Source of the DNA: an uncultured Prevotella sp.
GTDB taxonomy: Bacteria > Bacteroidota > Bacteroidia > Bacteroidales > Bacteroidaceae
Length of the DNA stretch: 59,256 nt
NCBI GenBank assembly: GCA_905233985.1
Contig: CAJOFA010000021.1
Coordinates: forward strand, 1-59,256
Direction of reading: 5' to 3'
The translations under genes and the position numbers were made by a program. Positions 32,393 to 39,910 of this stretch are shown here, one piece after another (within the stretch, counting starts at the first letter, position 1; each line of letters opens with the position of its first letter). The notes under the pieces are model-generated. The model was not told the origin of the DNA, did not search any database, and saw only the letters and a list, made by a program, of their open reading frames with translations.

Positions 32393-32450
32393 TTTGCTGC
32401 TGCACAATGGCGGCAGCAAATTCTTCATTCTTCACTCTTCATTCTTCATT
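32393..32450 (-). repeat. Half heptamer element at the end of cargo A
   Basis: On the minus strand, four AATGAAG-type units (32450-32423, one with AGTGAAG) are followed by AATTTGCTGC...GCAGCAAA, a hairpin with an 8-bp stem. This is the left half of the 18509-18619 element. The first unit supplies the TGA stop codon of cargo A. Confidence 0.8.
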
Positions 32451-34185
32451 TAAAAATGACCTTTTTACCGTTCATGATATAGATGCCCTTGGTGGGATTC
32501 TCCACGCGGCGACCGCTGAGGTCGTAGATGGCACCGTTGTCAATCTTCGTAGCATTCTCAAGAGTGTTGATGGCTGTCTCATCGCCCCAGTTGATGGTGA
32601 GCTCACGACCTAAGGCAGAAGCAGTCTTCAGGTAAGCCTTGCCTGTAGCCAGTGCACCAGCTGTAGATTGATAGAACAAACCGTCAATAAGGATATACTC
32701 CGTGCCGTCACCTGTCATCGTAGCAGGACCTGCCTTCAGCATGTTCGTTGCAGGAGCAGTACCAGAAGCAACAACGGGAACTTCGAATGAAGTGCCAGAC
32801 ACCTTCTTCAGTACGAGCGGAGTACCAGCAGAAACAGCAGCCGTAGGCTCTGTCAGAGTAACACCTGTAGAAGCAGCAGCAGTAGCCACAAATGCCTTCA
32901 AACCAGAAACACTCGTGAAGTCCATAGCAACAGAAGTTACATAGGTAGTGTATTCCTTGGCTGGGGTAATTGATGCTAGCAATGCTTTTATTTCTGAAGT
33001 ATTCTTCACACCTGTTTTGCCAGTGAAATAGCTTGCAATATCTCCCTTAACACGTACTTTCAAACCTATTACATTATTTTCCTTAAGATTCCAAGCCGTA
33101 CGAATAGCACCAGAAGGCAACTGAATTGCAATTGTATTTGCGCCACTTATTTCGGTCGGCGAATCAGAAAGAGCAAAGTTGGAAACAGTAGTTATCTCAC
33201 TTGTTTTTGCATCATCATCCTTACTTATAAATTCACCGACAATGTAGCCTATAACATAAACATCAGAACCGGATGCAGTCCCATCATTTACATCTGCTAC
33301 AGTAAATGGTTTTTCTGAAGTACCATTATTCTTAGCAGGATCAGTTACCGTACAAGTCAGATCTACGGTTTTAGCGGTAATACCTCCACCACTAATTGTA
33401 ATCGTTCCGTCCATATCATTATCTATAGCTGTGGGAGCAGCTGTTACGGTAATTGTTGTAGCTGTAGTAGTACTTTGTGCTATAGACGTAGGAGATACTG
33501 TGTATTTAGCATTGTTGCATGCAATAGACAAATTTCCAGTCAAATTAGAAGGTGTAACAGTAAAGGTCATATTTTTGGTAGTTCCAAAGTCAACCTTTCC
33601 AAAATCAAGCGACGTTTCACTGACCACGACTGTTGGCGCATCCAGATCTACTGCGGTATACGTAATTGCAAATGACTGGCAGTAAAGAGAATTTACGGTT
33701 GCTTCAAGTGTTATCAACAGATCTGAAGCCGTTGCCGTTATATCGACATCTTTTGAAATATTGACATACGTTGTGCTCCAAGCCCCATACCATGCAGCAT
33801 CGTTAAAATTAACACCTGCGCTACTTGAACCTACAATGTAATTATAAGTTGTACCACCATCTGTTGAATACGACAATTTACCTGCACCTTTGGACGTGTT
33901 AGACTTCATACTCAAAGTAATGTTGGTAATTTTGTACCCTAAATAATTTTTTAAGGTAAGAGTCATACTGTTGTCTTTAGTTAACTGATATTTTGTAATA
34001 CTATAGGTGCTTGCATATGTAGCACTAGTACCTGCTGGTACATCTCCAGTAGCAGTAACTTCTGTTGTAGATTCAACTGCGTAGGTAACAGTTTTTGAAT
34101 CATCTGCCCACGCACTTGAACTTCCTGCTATCAGGGCGAATAGCAGGAGCAATGGTTTAAGTAAACTTACTTTTTTCATAATCAT
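32446..34185 (-). CDS. T9SS-type secreted protein, cargo A
   Basis: A 579 aa protein with a signal peptide (LLLLFALIAGSSSAWA), a beta-rich N-terminal region, an ASPM/HYDIN-like Ig segment (about 185-280, VSETSLDFGKVDFGTTKNMT), an OB-fold-like region resembling DUF6359 (about 290-390, DVYVIGYIVGEF) and a C-terminal module ending IYDLSGRRVENPTKGIYIMN then GKKVIFK. That ending fits T9SS type A sorting domains, so surface or secreted. No enzyme motif is seen. Signal peptide and last 50 residues are nearly identical to cargo B. Confidence 0.78.
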   Translation of the reverse strand: MIMKKVSLLKPLLLLFALIAGSSSAWADDSKTVTYAVESTTEVTATGDVPAGTSATYASTYSITKYQLTKDNSMTLTLKNYLGYKITNITLSMKSNTSKGAGKLSYSTDGGTTYNYIVGSSSAGVNFNDAAWYGAWSTTYVNISKDVDITATASDLLITLEATVNSLYCQSFAITYTAVDLDAPTVVVSETSLDFGKVDFGTTKNMTFTVTPSNLTGNLSIACNNAKYTVSPTSIAQSTTTATTITVTAAPTAIDNDMDGTITISGGGITAKTVDLTCTVTDPAKNNGTSEKPFTVADVNDGTASGSDVYVIGYIVGEFISKDDDAKTSEITTVSNFALSDSPTEISGANTIAIQLPSGAIRTAWNLKENNVIGLKVRVKGDIASYFTGKTGVKNTSEIKALLASITPAKEYTTYVTSVAMDFTSVSGLKAFVATAAASTGVTLTEPTAAVSAGTPLVLKKVSGTSFEVPVVASGTAPATNMLKAGPATMTGDGTEYILIDGLFYQSTAGALATGKAYLKTASALGRELTINWGDETAINTLENATKIDNGAIYDLSGRRVENPTKGIYIMNGKKVIFK

Positions 34186-34221
34186 TTATTTTTTAGGTTT
34201 GTATATGTTTATTCTATTTGG

Positions 34222-34258
34222 AAGGGAAAGAAATAACCAATGATTATTCCTTTCCCTT
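34222..34258. other. Hairpin between small protein B and cargo A
   Basis: AAGGGAAAG (34222-34230) pairs perfectly with CTTTCCCTT (34250-34258), with AATAA/TTATT extending the stem. No T-run follows on either strand, so it is not a standard terminator. It may be a transcript processing or stability element that sets different expression of the two cassettes. Confidence 0.6.
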
Positions 34259-34269
34259 GCATAAACTTC

Positions 34270-34422
34270 TTAGTCGTCCCAGTCGTCATCGTACTCGCGA
34301 CCTTCTGCACCACCGGCACTAGGAACAGGACTACCATAGCCGAGTGAAGAACCTGCCATTAGACAACCTTCCATATTTAAATTCACCACTTCCATCGTGG
34401 GAGTCTTATATTCTTTTTTCAT
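34270..34422 (-). CDS. Small cassette protein B (50 aa)
   Basis: A 50 aa protein found by direct translation: MKKEYKTPTMEVVNLNMEG, then LMAGSSLGYGSPVP and an acidic end (EGREYDDDWDD). It is clearly related to the 61 aa protein at 32144-32329. It lies between the two cargo genes in their direction, so it probably belongs to their transcript. Function unknown; a peptide precursor, a chaperone-like partner or a surface component are all possible. Confidence 0.65.
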   Translation of the reverse strand: MKKEYKTPTMEVVNLNMEGCLMAGSSLGYGSPVPSAGGAEGREYDDDWDD

Positions 34423-34520
34423 AACTCGATATCTTTTTTTACATTATTATTATTTATTCATGAGAAATTCGTGGGCATTAATGGACATTCACGTTTAAAA
34501 TTCATCACTGGTCGCGTGTT

Positions 34521-34560
34521 TTCTTTCTTGAACACGAATTACCACGAATGTCCACGAATT
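34521..34560. repeat. Dispersed AATTCGTGG-type repeat, copy 1
   Basis: The minus strand reads AATTCGTGGACATTCGTGG then TAATTCGTGTTCAAG, found again on the plus strand at about 36753-36785. Short ATTCGTGG units recur within each copy. It lies between cargo B and small protein B. Confidence 0.65.
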
Positions 34561-34569
34561 ATTCATTAA

Positions 34570-36378
34570 TTATTTGAAGATAACTTTTTTGCCGTTGATG
34601 ATATAAATGCCCTTCGTGGGATTCTCCACGCGGCGACCGCTGAGGTCGTAGATGGCACCATTGTCAGTCTTCGTAGCATTCTCCAGAGCGTTGATAGCTG
34701 TTTCGTCACCGAAGTCGAAAGTCAACTCATGGGCTTCAGCAGGAACATCACTTGCCAACAGATAAGCCTTTCCTGCAGGTACAATGCTGGCACCTGTAAC
34801 CAAACAGAATTGTCCGCCCTTCAAAATATAAACACTATTTGCATCGATACCCTTAGAAGACACAGCTGCCTGTAGCTTGTTAGTACCTACAGCAGCAGCA
34901 CCATCCTTTACAGGAATAGTGTACTCCGTACCAGCCTCACCTTTCAACACAATACCAGTCGAAGCAGGAGCCTCGTCAACAGCACTCAATGAAACAGCAC
35001 TTGCTGTAATAGAAGGAACCACATAAGCCTCCAAGCCTGCAGGTGTTGCTTTTGCGAAATCAAGACCATAACCACTGGCAATCGTTGAATAGCCACTTGC
35101 TGCAATGGTGATAGCAACATTTGTAGGAACAGCAAAAGTAGTACAATACGCACTATATTGTGTTACAAAACCTTCGTAGGTAATTGCAATAGAAGATAAA
35201 TAGCCTGCTTTGTCTCCATTTGTTAGAACAAAATAATTTTTGTTATATGAAGAGCAGTCAAATGTTGACACATCACCCACAGTTGTTGGTTCTATGCTTG
35301 TTCCAGACGAAGGATTCTCTGCATCTCCTATTTTCAATGTAAAGTTCTTGTTTGAGTCTCCATTATAGGTTAATACAATACTTTTTATATTCACTAAAAC
35401 CTGTGTATTATATATAGTACCGGCACCATTCGATGTATCAGTTCCAGATCGCCATTGTAATTTGCCACCATTTACATACGCCTGTTGTATTTTAAACTTT
35501 TTGCCCTCCAACGTATACTCTGTGAATGTTTTTGCAGTTCCGTATGCAGTAGGGAAGTTTTCTGTATCTTTTGTAATAGTCAATTTAGTAGTAGTTGCAA
35601 CATCAGCCTGGGAAGCGAATACTGCATAATAAGTGATATCGCTTGTTCCCATTGTTGCTGAAGAAACAAAAGCGGGTTCAACATTAGTAGTACCAACAAT
35701 GGCAGAAGCAGCCCAACCCACAAACACTTTTTCTCCAATGTTACTTGGATCAGCTGGGAACACAATATCTTCACCTTCTTTATAATTCGTATTATTTTCT
35801 ACTCCATTAACACTAAATGTTGCAGTATGTTCGGGAAGAGCAACTTTATTGTATGTTATAGAAATAGCCGTTGGGCGTAATTGAACGTTATTACTTGAAG
35901 CTACATTCTGAATGTAGATTTGTGATAAGCCGTCAGAACTTACAGATGAAACAACATGAGTACCATTATCTACGTCACTCCATGTTCTACTCACCGCAGT
36001 AGTATTGTCTGTTACGACATCTTCAGAAATTGCTATTCCTGCAGTCATTGAATTTCCATAATAAGTCCCACTATATGTTATGGAAATACTCTTGACAAAA
36101 TAACCTGCAGCGCCTGTAAACGACAACACATGCCCTTTATAAAGACGTGGGGCAGAAACATATGATAAATTCACATTAGAAGTAGAAGAGCCCTTAAGTT
36201 GCTGAACGGTAATAGCATTATCACTTCCATCTTTTAGGACCCATGTAATTTTGCCATCAGCAAAATTTCCATCAGATAAAGTCAGCGATGCTGTCACATC
36301 CGCTGCCCACACACTCGAACTTCCCGCTATCAGGGCGAATAGCAGGACAAGAGATTTAAGTAATAGTTTTTGTTTCAT
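34570..36378 (-). CDS. T9SS-type secreted protein, cargo B
   Basis: A 602 aa protein with signal peptide (LVLLFALIAGSSSVWA), two long beta-sandwich-like regions (about 25-170 and 255-400), between them a short InlB/Listeria-repeat-like stretch (EHTATFSVNGVENNTNYKEG, VGWAAS), and the same Prevotella-type C-terminal module as cargo A, ending in GKKVIFK. It is probably surface-exposed. No enzyme motif is recognised. It is first in the transcript behind the 36527-36558 promoter. Confidence 0.78.
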   Translation of the reverse strand: MKQKLLLKSLVLLFALIAGSSSVWAADVTASLTLSDGNFADGKITWVLKDGSDNAITVQQLKGSSTSNVNLSYVSAPRLYKGHVLSFTGAAGYFVKSISITYSGTYYGNSMTAGIAISEDVVTDNTTAVSRTWSDVDNGTHVVSSVSSDGLSQIYIQNVASSNNVQLRPTAISITYNKVALPEHTATFSVNGVENNTNYKEGEDIVFPADPSNIGEKVFVGWAASAIVGTTNVEPAFVSSATMGTSDITYYAVFASQADVATTTKLTITKDTENFPTAYGTAKTFTEYTLEGKKFKIQQAYVNGGKLQWRSGTDTSNGAGTIYNTQVLVNIKSIVLTYNGDSNKNFTLKIGDAENPSSGTSIEPTTVGDVSTFDCSSYNKNYFVLTNGDKAGYLSSIAITYEGFVTQYSAYCTTFAVPTNVAITIAASGYSTIASGYGLDFAKATPAGLEAYVVPSITASAVSLSAVDEAPASTGIVLKGEAGTEYTIPVKDGAAAVGTNKLQAAVSSKGIDANSVYILKGGQFCLVTGASIVPAGKAYLLASDVPAEAHELTFDFGDETAINALENATKTDNGAIYDLSGRRVENPTKGIYIINGKKVIFK

Positions 36379-36526
36379 AATTGTTATTGTTTTAAAGTTT
36401 ATATTTTTATGATTTTTAATTTCCGTATGGTCAGTTTTGGCAGAGACAGCCCTACAAACGGCTTGGGGACCTCATTACCACAAAGACAACTGACCCTTTC
36501 GTCCTTGCGGACCGAATGGGTCGGTG
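36379..36526 (-). promoter_or_regulatory. Structured 5-prime leader of the cargo operon, possible attenuator
   Basis: The leader is about 145 nt long, unusual in this window. GACCC (36492-36496) pairs with GGGTC (36518-36522), enclosing GGTCC-GCAA-GGAC with a GNRA loop. The alternative is AACTGACC (36488-36495) with GGTCAGTT (36429-36436). The two share GACC and cannot form together. It matches no riboswitch class I recognise. Confidence 0.55.
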
Positions 36527-36558
36527 CAAAGATACAACTTTATTCTGAACGCACCAAA
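36527..36558 (-). promoter_or_regulatory. Promoter of the cargo/small-protein operon
   Basis: On the minus strand TTTG (36558-36555), 20 nt, TATCTTTG (36534-36527), a perfect consensus. No equally good promoter is seen before small protein B, cargo A or small protein A, so the four genes probably share it. Confidence 0.75.
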
Positions 36559-36584
36559 GAAATCTGGTAATATTTTCGGGATTT

Positions 36585-37010
36585 TTTTCGCACACAGATC
36601 TTAACCATCTCACAGATTGATTTATTGCTCGCAGAAATCGCTGAAAACGCAGATTTTATTCTCACGCAGAGGCACAGAGTCTCACAGAGTTTTTTTCTTG
36701 AACATATAATGACCATATAATGCCCATGTAATTATCATTAAATTAATGTTCAATTCGTGGGACATTCGTGGTAATTCGTGTTCAAATCACTTTCCTCACG
36801 CAGAGACGCAGATAATATTCACGCAGAGGCATTTTAGAGGTTTTTGTGTGTTTAGATGTTATTTTCTCCTTATATCCTTTACTCCTTAGACAAAAGAATT
36901 TCTGTGATTTCTGTGATTTCTGTGTGAGAATAAAAACCTCCGTGAAACTCTGTGGCTCTGTGCGAGAATAAAAGACGATGGCTGTTTCGAGTTGTTCCGA
37001 TAGCTGAAAC
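36585..37010. repeat. Island of dispersed, partly inverted repeats
   Basis: Non-coding. TTATTCTCACGCAGAGG...CACAGAG (about 36657-36690) recurs inverted near 36940-36972 as CTCTGTGGCTCTG...GAGAATAA. It also holds ATTCGTGG repeat copy 2 (about 36753-36785) and a TTTCTGTGA tandem (36898-36925). A related CTCCGTGTGAGAG piece is at about 57289. No ORF with family features is visible. Confidence 0.65.
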
Positions 37011-37011
37011 A

Positions 37012-37078
37012 AGTTGTTTCTCCCATTGAAACAAAGAGTTTCTCCCATTGGAACAAAGAGTTTCTCCTACTGAAACAA
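37012..37078. repeat. 22-bp tandem repeats with GAAAC-N5-GTTTC palindromes
   Basis: About three full units and one partial of TGAAACAAAGAGTTTCTCCC type, each holding GAAAC, 5 nt, GTTTC. Units follow without unique spacers, so this is not a CRISPR array. It lies beyond the rpsT terminator. Confidence 0.75.
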
Positions 37079-37086
37079 AACAAGGA

Positions 37087-37122
37087 AAGCGGCAGTTCTT
37101 CCCGAAGGGAGAACTGCCGCTT
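37087..37122 (-). terminator. Terminator of rpsT
   Basis: AAGCGGCAGTTC pairs perfectly with GAACTGCCGCTT, and the stem is extended by TCCC/GGGA around GAA. On the minus strand it is followed by a T-rich stretch. It lies 43 nt after the rpsT stop. Confidence 0.8.
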
Positions 37123-37164
37123 ATTGCTTACGGGTTATGACAGACGGCTGTCTGCCTACCGAGA

Positions 37165-37416
37165 TTATAACTTGCTAATGTGCTTGCAAAGGCTTGACTT
37201 GATGTTTGCAGCCTTGTTCTTGTGGATGATGTTGCGCTTGGCCAGTTTGTCGAGCATCTTCTGTACGCTGGGATAGAGCTTTGAAGCCTCGTCCTTGTCG
37301 GTCATTGCACGGAGTTTGCGCACGGCGTTACGCATGGTCTTGGCATAGTAACGGTTGTGCAGGGTCTTTGCCTTGGTCTGGCGGATTCTCTTCAGAGATG
37401 ATTTGTGGTTTGCCAT
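37165..37416 (-). CDS. rpsT: 30S ribosomal protein S20
   Basis: An 83 aa basic helical protein, starting [20 protein letters not shown] and ending [15 protein letters not shown], the S20 pattern and length. The leader between tRNA-Glu and rpsT (37417-37600) has several short GC-rich hairpins, which could serve S20 autoregulation or tRNA termination. Confidence 0.97.
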   Translation of the reverse strand: MANHKSSLKRIRQTKAKTLHNRYYAKTMRNAVRKLRAMTDKDEASKLYPSVQKMLDKLAKRNIIHKNKAANIKSSLCKHISKL

Positions 37417-37464
37417 TTTACTTTAAATGTTTTAATGTTTTGAATAAATAAATGATAAAGCCTA

Positions 37465-37600
37465 CGGGTCTTGCGCTTGTGCGTTGGACGCTATGTCCGC
37501 TGCTGGGGCTGCCCCTGGCGAGCCTTGCGGCTCTCTGTCACCGGTTCTCTTGGTCTGGCTGACGCAGATAAGCGCATCGCTACGCAGATGACAGATATAA
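37465..37600 (-). other. GC-rich hairpin-bearing leader between tRNA-Glu and rpsT
   Basis: On the minus strand GAGCC-GCAA-GGCTC, GGGGC-AG-CCCC and GGAC...GTCC mini-hairpins follow one another, then an AT-rich stretch before rpsT. No ORF is convincing. It may hold the tRNA terminator and an rpsT regulatory leader. Confidence 0.4.
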
Positions 37601-37607
37601 TCTCTTG

Positions 37608-37679
37608 TAGTCCCTAGGAGAGTCGAACTCCTCTTTAGAGAATGAAAATCTCTCGTCCTAACCGATAGACGAAGGGACC
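37608..37679 (-). tRNA. tRNA-Glu (anticodon TTC)
   Basis: 72 nt on the minus strand, with acceptor GGTCCCT/AGGGACT (a G-T end pair), D-arm TCTATCGGTTAGGA, anticodon stem-loop AGAGA-TTTTCAT-TCTCT giving TTC, and T-arm GAGTTCGACTC. CCA is not encoded, unlike the tRNA-Pro. The promoter box is 18 nt upstream. Confidence 0.95.
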
Positions 37680-37697
37680 AGTGCTCAAAAGCGGGTG

Positions 37698-37705
37698 CAA
37701 AGGTA
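37698..37705 (-). promoter_or_regulatory. tRNA-Glu promoter -7 box
   Basis: TACCTTTG on the minus strand. Its -33 region overlaps the AATGAAG array of the heptamer element. Confidence 0.65.
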
Positions 37706-37720
37706 CGACTTTTCACAAAG

Positions 37721-37827
37721 AATGAAGAATGAAGAATGAAGAATTTGCTGTTCCCCAGCAAAGATTTAACTTTTTTTATGATGTCAAGGGTGATTAATTC
37801 TTCATTCTTCATTCTTCATTCTTCATT
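37721..37827. repeat. Inverted heptamer element between tRNA-Glu and recO promoters
   Basis: Three AATGAAG units (37721-37741), a core with the hairpin TTTGCTG/CAGCAAA and ATTTAACTTTTTTT, then four CTTCATT units (37800-37827). It is homologous to 18509-18619 in ends, core hairpin and length, and again lies exactly between divergent -7 boxes. Confidence 0.85.
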
Positions 37828-37833
37828 TTTTAT

Positions 37834-37841
37834 TACCTTTG
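37834..37841 (+). promoter_or_regulatory. recO promoter -7 box
   Basis: TACCTTTG, 6 nt after the CTTCATT array and only 7 nt before the recO ATG, implying a nearly leaderless mRNA. Confidence 0.65.
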
Positions 37842-37848
37842 CATCGTT

Positions 37849-38589
37849 ATGTTAGTAAAGACGGAAGCTGTTGTGCTGCATAGTTTCAAGTATGGCGAGA
37901 ACCGCCTGATTGCCGACCTGTTCACCCGCGAACACGGACGGCTGTCGTTCATTATGAACATACCGAAAACGAGCAAGGGACGCCTGAAGAAGCAGTTGTT
38001 CCAGCCGCTCTCGCTCATTGACGTGGAGTGCGACCTGCGACCGAACGTGCAGCTGCAGCACTTGCGGGACGCCCGGATGACGGATCCCTTCAGTTCCATT
38101 CCCTTCGAACCGGCGAAGCTCGCCATCTCGCTCTTCATCGCCGAGTTCCTCTATCATGCGCTTCGCGGGGAACGGGAGGGTAACGCGCAGCTCTTCGATT
38201 ATATGACGAACAGCATCCGTTGGCTGGATGCGGCGACAACGGGCTATGCCAATTTCCATCTTGCCTTCCTGATGCGACTGTCGCGGTTCCTCGGGTTTTA
38301 TCCGTTGATTAAGGAAGAAGGGGCAAGGAGCGACACTTATTTTGATTTGCGCGCTGGCACTTTCTGTAGCGAGGCGCCTCTGCACCATGACTTCCTGGCA
38401 CCCGAGGAGGCAGCACATATTCACACCATGATGCGCATGGACTTCCAGACGATGCATCTCTTCCGCATGAACCGCAACGAGCGGAACCGCTGCCTGGACA
38501 TCATGCTTACCTACTACCAGCTACACCTGCCCGACTTCCCCGAGCTGAAGAGCCTGCCCGTGCTGCAGGAGCTGTTTAGAGAAACTTGA
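37849..38589 (+). CDS. recO: DNA repair protein RecO
   Basis: A 246 aa protein. The N-terminal OB-fold starts LVKTEAVVLHSFKYGENRLI, and a helical C-terminal domain follows. RecO works with RecR (and RecF) to load RecA on SSB-coated DNA. It has no zinc-binding Cys cluster. It converges on ftsZ with a 14-bp overlap of the 3-prime ends. Confidence 0.9.
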   Translation: MLVKTEAVVLHSFKYGENRLIADLFTREHGRLSFIMNIPKTSKGRLKKQLFQPLSLIDVECDLRPNVQLQHLRDARMTDPFSSIPFEPAKLAISLFIAEFLYHALRGEREGNAQLFDYMTNSIRWLDAATTGYANFHLAFLMRLSRFLGFYPLIKEEGARSDTYFDLRAGTFCSEAPLHHDFLAPEEAAHIHTMMRMDFQTMHLFRMNRNERNRCLDIMLTYYQLHLPDFPELKSLPVLQELFRET

Positions 38590-39889
38590 TGGTTCCCTGT
38601 ACGGGGTCGCGCGGTTCCTCGGCAGGAGCCTCATTCTCCTCGTCCTTGCTCAGCGGGCTGCTGATGCTGTTGAGAATCTCACGTGTACGCTTATAGGTCG
38701 GCGTGGACTCTACAGCAGAGATGACGTCATCGTTGTCAAGGTCTTCAGGACGGAAAAGGTAGATGTGCGGACGACGCTTGTAGCGGCGGTTGGTGTCCGG
38801 CCCGCCATAGTACTGCTGGCGGCGGTCTTCGCGCTTGGCGGCACGCTCCTGTTCCTCGGCAATGCGGTTAGCCTCTTCCTGAGAGTGCTTCTTCAGGTGA
38901 ATGTTCATGCCGTCCACATTGTTAATGCCGAAGCCCGTAGCGAGGATGGTGACCTTCACCTTCTTACCCAGCTCGGGGTCGGTGGCCAGTCCCCACTTAA
39001 TCTCAAAGTCGCCGAACTTCGCCATGAAGTCGTTGACGTCGTTCATCTCCTCCATCATCAGCTCACCCGTGCCGTCCTTGTTGCCGGCAAACGAGATGTT
39101 AAGCAGAATCTTCTTGGAGTTGAACACATCGTTATCGTTGAGCAGCGGAGAGTTCAGGGCATCGTCGATGGCTTTCTTGACGCGGCCGTCGCCCTCGCCG
39201 TAACCCGTTGACATGATGGCCACGCCACCGTCCTTGAGCACGGTCTTCACATCGTTGAAGTCAAGGTTGATGAGTCCGTGAACGGTGATAATCTCAGCAA
39301 TGGACTTGGCTGCGACGCTCAGCGTGTCGTCGGCCTTGCCGAAAGCTTCGAGCACCTTCAGGTCGGGATATATCTCGCGCAGACGTTCGTTGTTGATGAC
39401 GAGCAGGGCATCGACATGCTTCGACATCTCCTCCACGCCGTCGAGCGCCTGGTCAATCTTGCGGTCGCCCTCGAAACGGAAGGGGATGGTGACAATACCG
39501 ACGGTGAGGATGCCCATCTCCTTCGACACACGGGCAATGACCGGTGCGGCACCTGTTCCTGTGCCACCGCCCATACCGGCGGTAATGAAGGCCATGCGCG
39601 TGCCGTCGTTGAGCATAGCCTTGATGTCGTCTATGCTTTCCTCTGCGGCAGCACGTGCCTTCTCGGGCTTGTTGCCGGCGCCGAGACCCTCCTTGCCTAA
39701 CTGCAGATGCACGGGCACAGGCGAGTCGTTGAGTGCCTGGTTATCGGTGTTGCAGAGCACGAACGTTACGTCGTGGATGCCTTCGCGGTACATGTGGTTC
39801 ACGGCATTGCCGCCGCCACCGCCAACACCTATCACTTTGATGATGCTGTTCTCTTTCTCGGGAGCACCGAAATCTAATATATCAGCCAT
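38576..39889 (-). CDS. ftsZ: Cell division protein FtsZ
   Basis: A 437 aa tubulin homologue that forms the Z ring. The GTP-binding signature GGGTGTGAAP (107-116) and NTDNQAL are present. A C-terminal linker from about 320 is charged and Gln/Arg-rich (EEQERAAKREDRRQQYYGG). It is the last gene of the dcw cluster and overlaps recO by 14 bp. Confidence 0.98.
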   Translation of the reverse strand: MADILDFGAPEKENSIIKVIGVGGGGGNAVNHMYREGIHDVTFVLCNTDNQALNDSPVPVHLQLGKEGLGAGNKPEKARAAAEESIDDIKAMLNDGTRMAFITAGMGGGTGTGAAPVIARVSKEMGILTVGIVTIPFRFEGDRKIDQALDGVEEMSKHVDALLVINNERLREIYPDLKVLEAFGKADDTLSVAAKSIAEIITVHGLINLDFNDVKTVLKDGGVAIMSTGYGEGDGRVKKAIDDALNSPLLNDNDVFNSKKILLNISFAGNKDGTGELMMEEMNDVNDFMAKFGDFEIKWGLATDPELGKKVKVTILATGFGINNVDGMNIHLKKHSQEEANRIAEEQERAAKREDRRQQYYGGPDTNRRYKRRPHIYLFRPEDLDNDDVISAVESTPTYKRTREILNSISSPLSKDEENEAPAEEPRDPVQGTIKFL

Positions 39890-39910
39890 ATTATTTACTT
39901 TTTTAAATGA

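Noticed and set aside
32407..32613. A short plus-strand frame at the end of cargo A
   Set aside because: It overlaps the heptamer half element and cargo A coding DNA; residues follow the antisense of the conserved sorting module.
36370..36570. A 66-codon plus-strand frame over the cargo leader
   Set aside because: It covers the structured leader and promoter, and has no start signal or family pattern.
37012..37078. Possible CRISPR array (regular repeats with GAAAC/GTTTC palindromes)
   Set aside because: Units of 22 bp follow each other with no unique spacers, only about three units, and no cas genes nearby.
37462..37812. A minus-strand frame across tRNA-Glu
   Set aside because: It reads through the tRNA gene and the heptamer element, so cannot be a normal gene.
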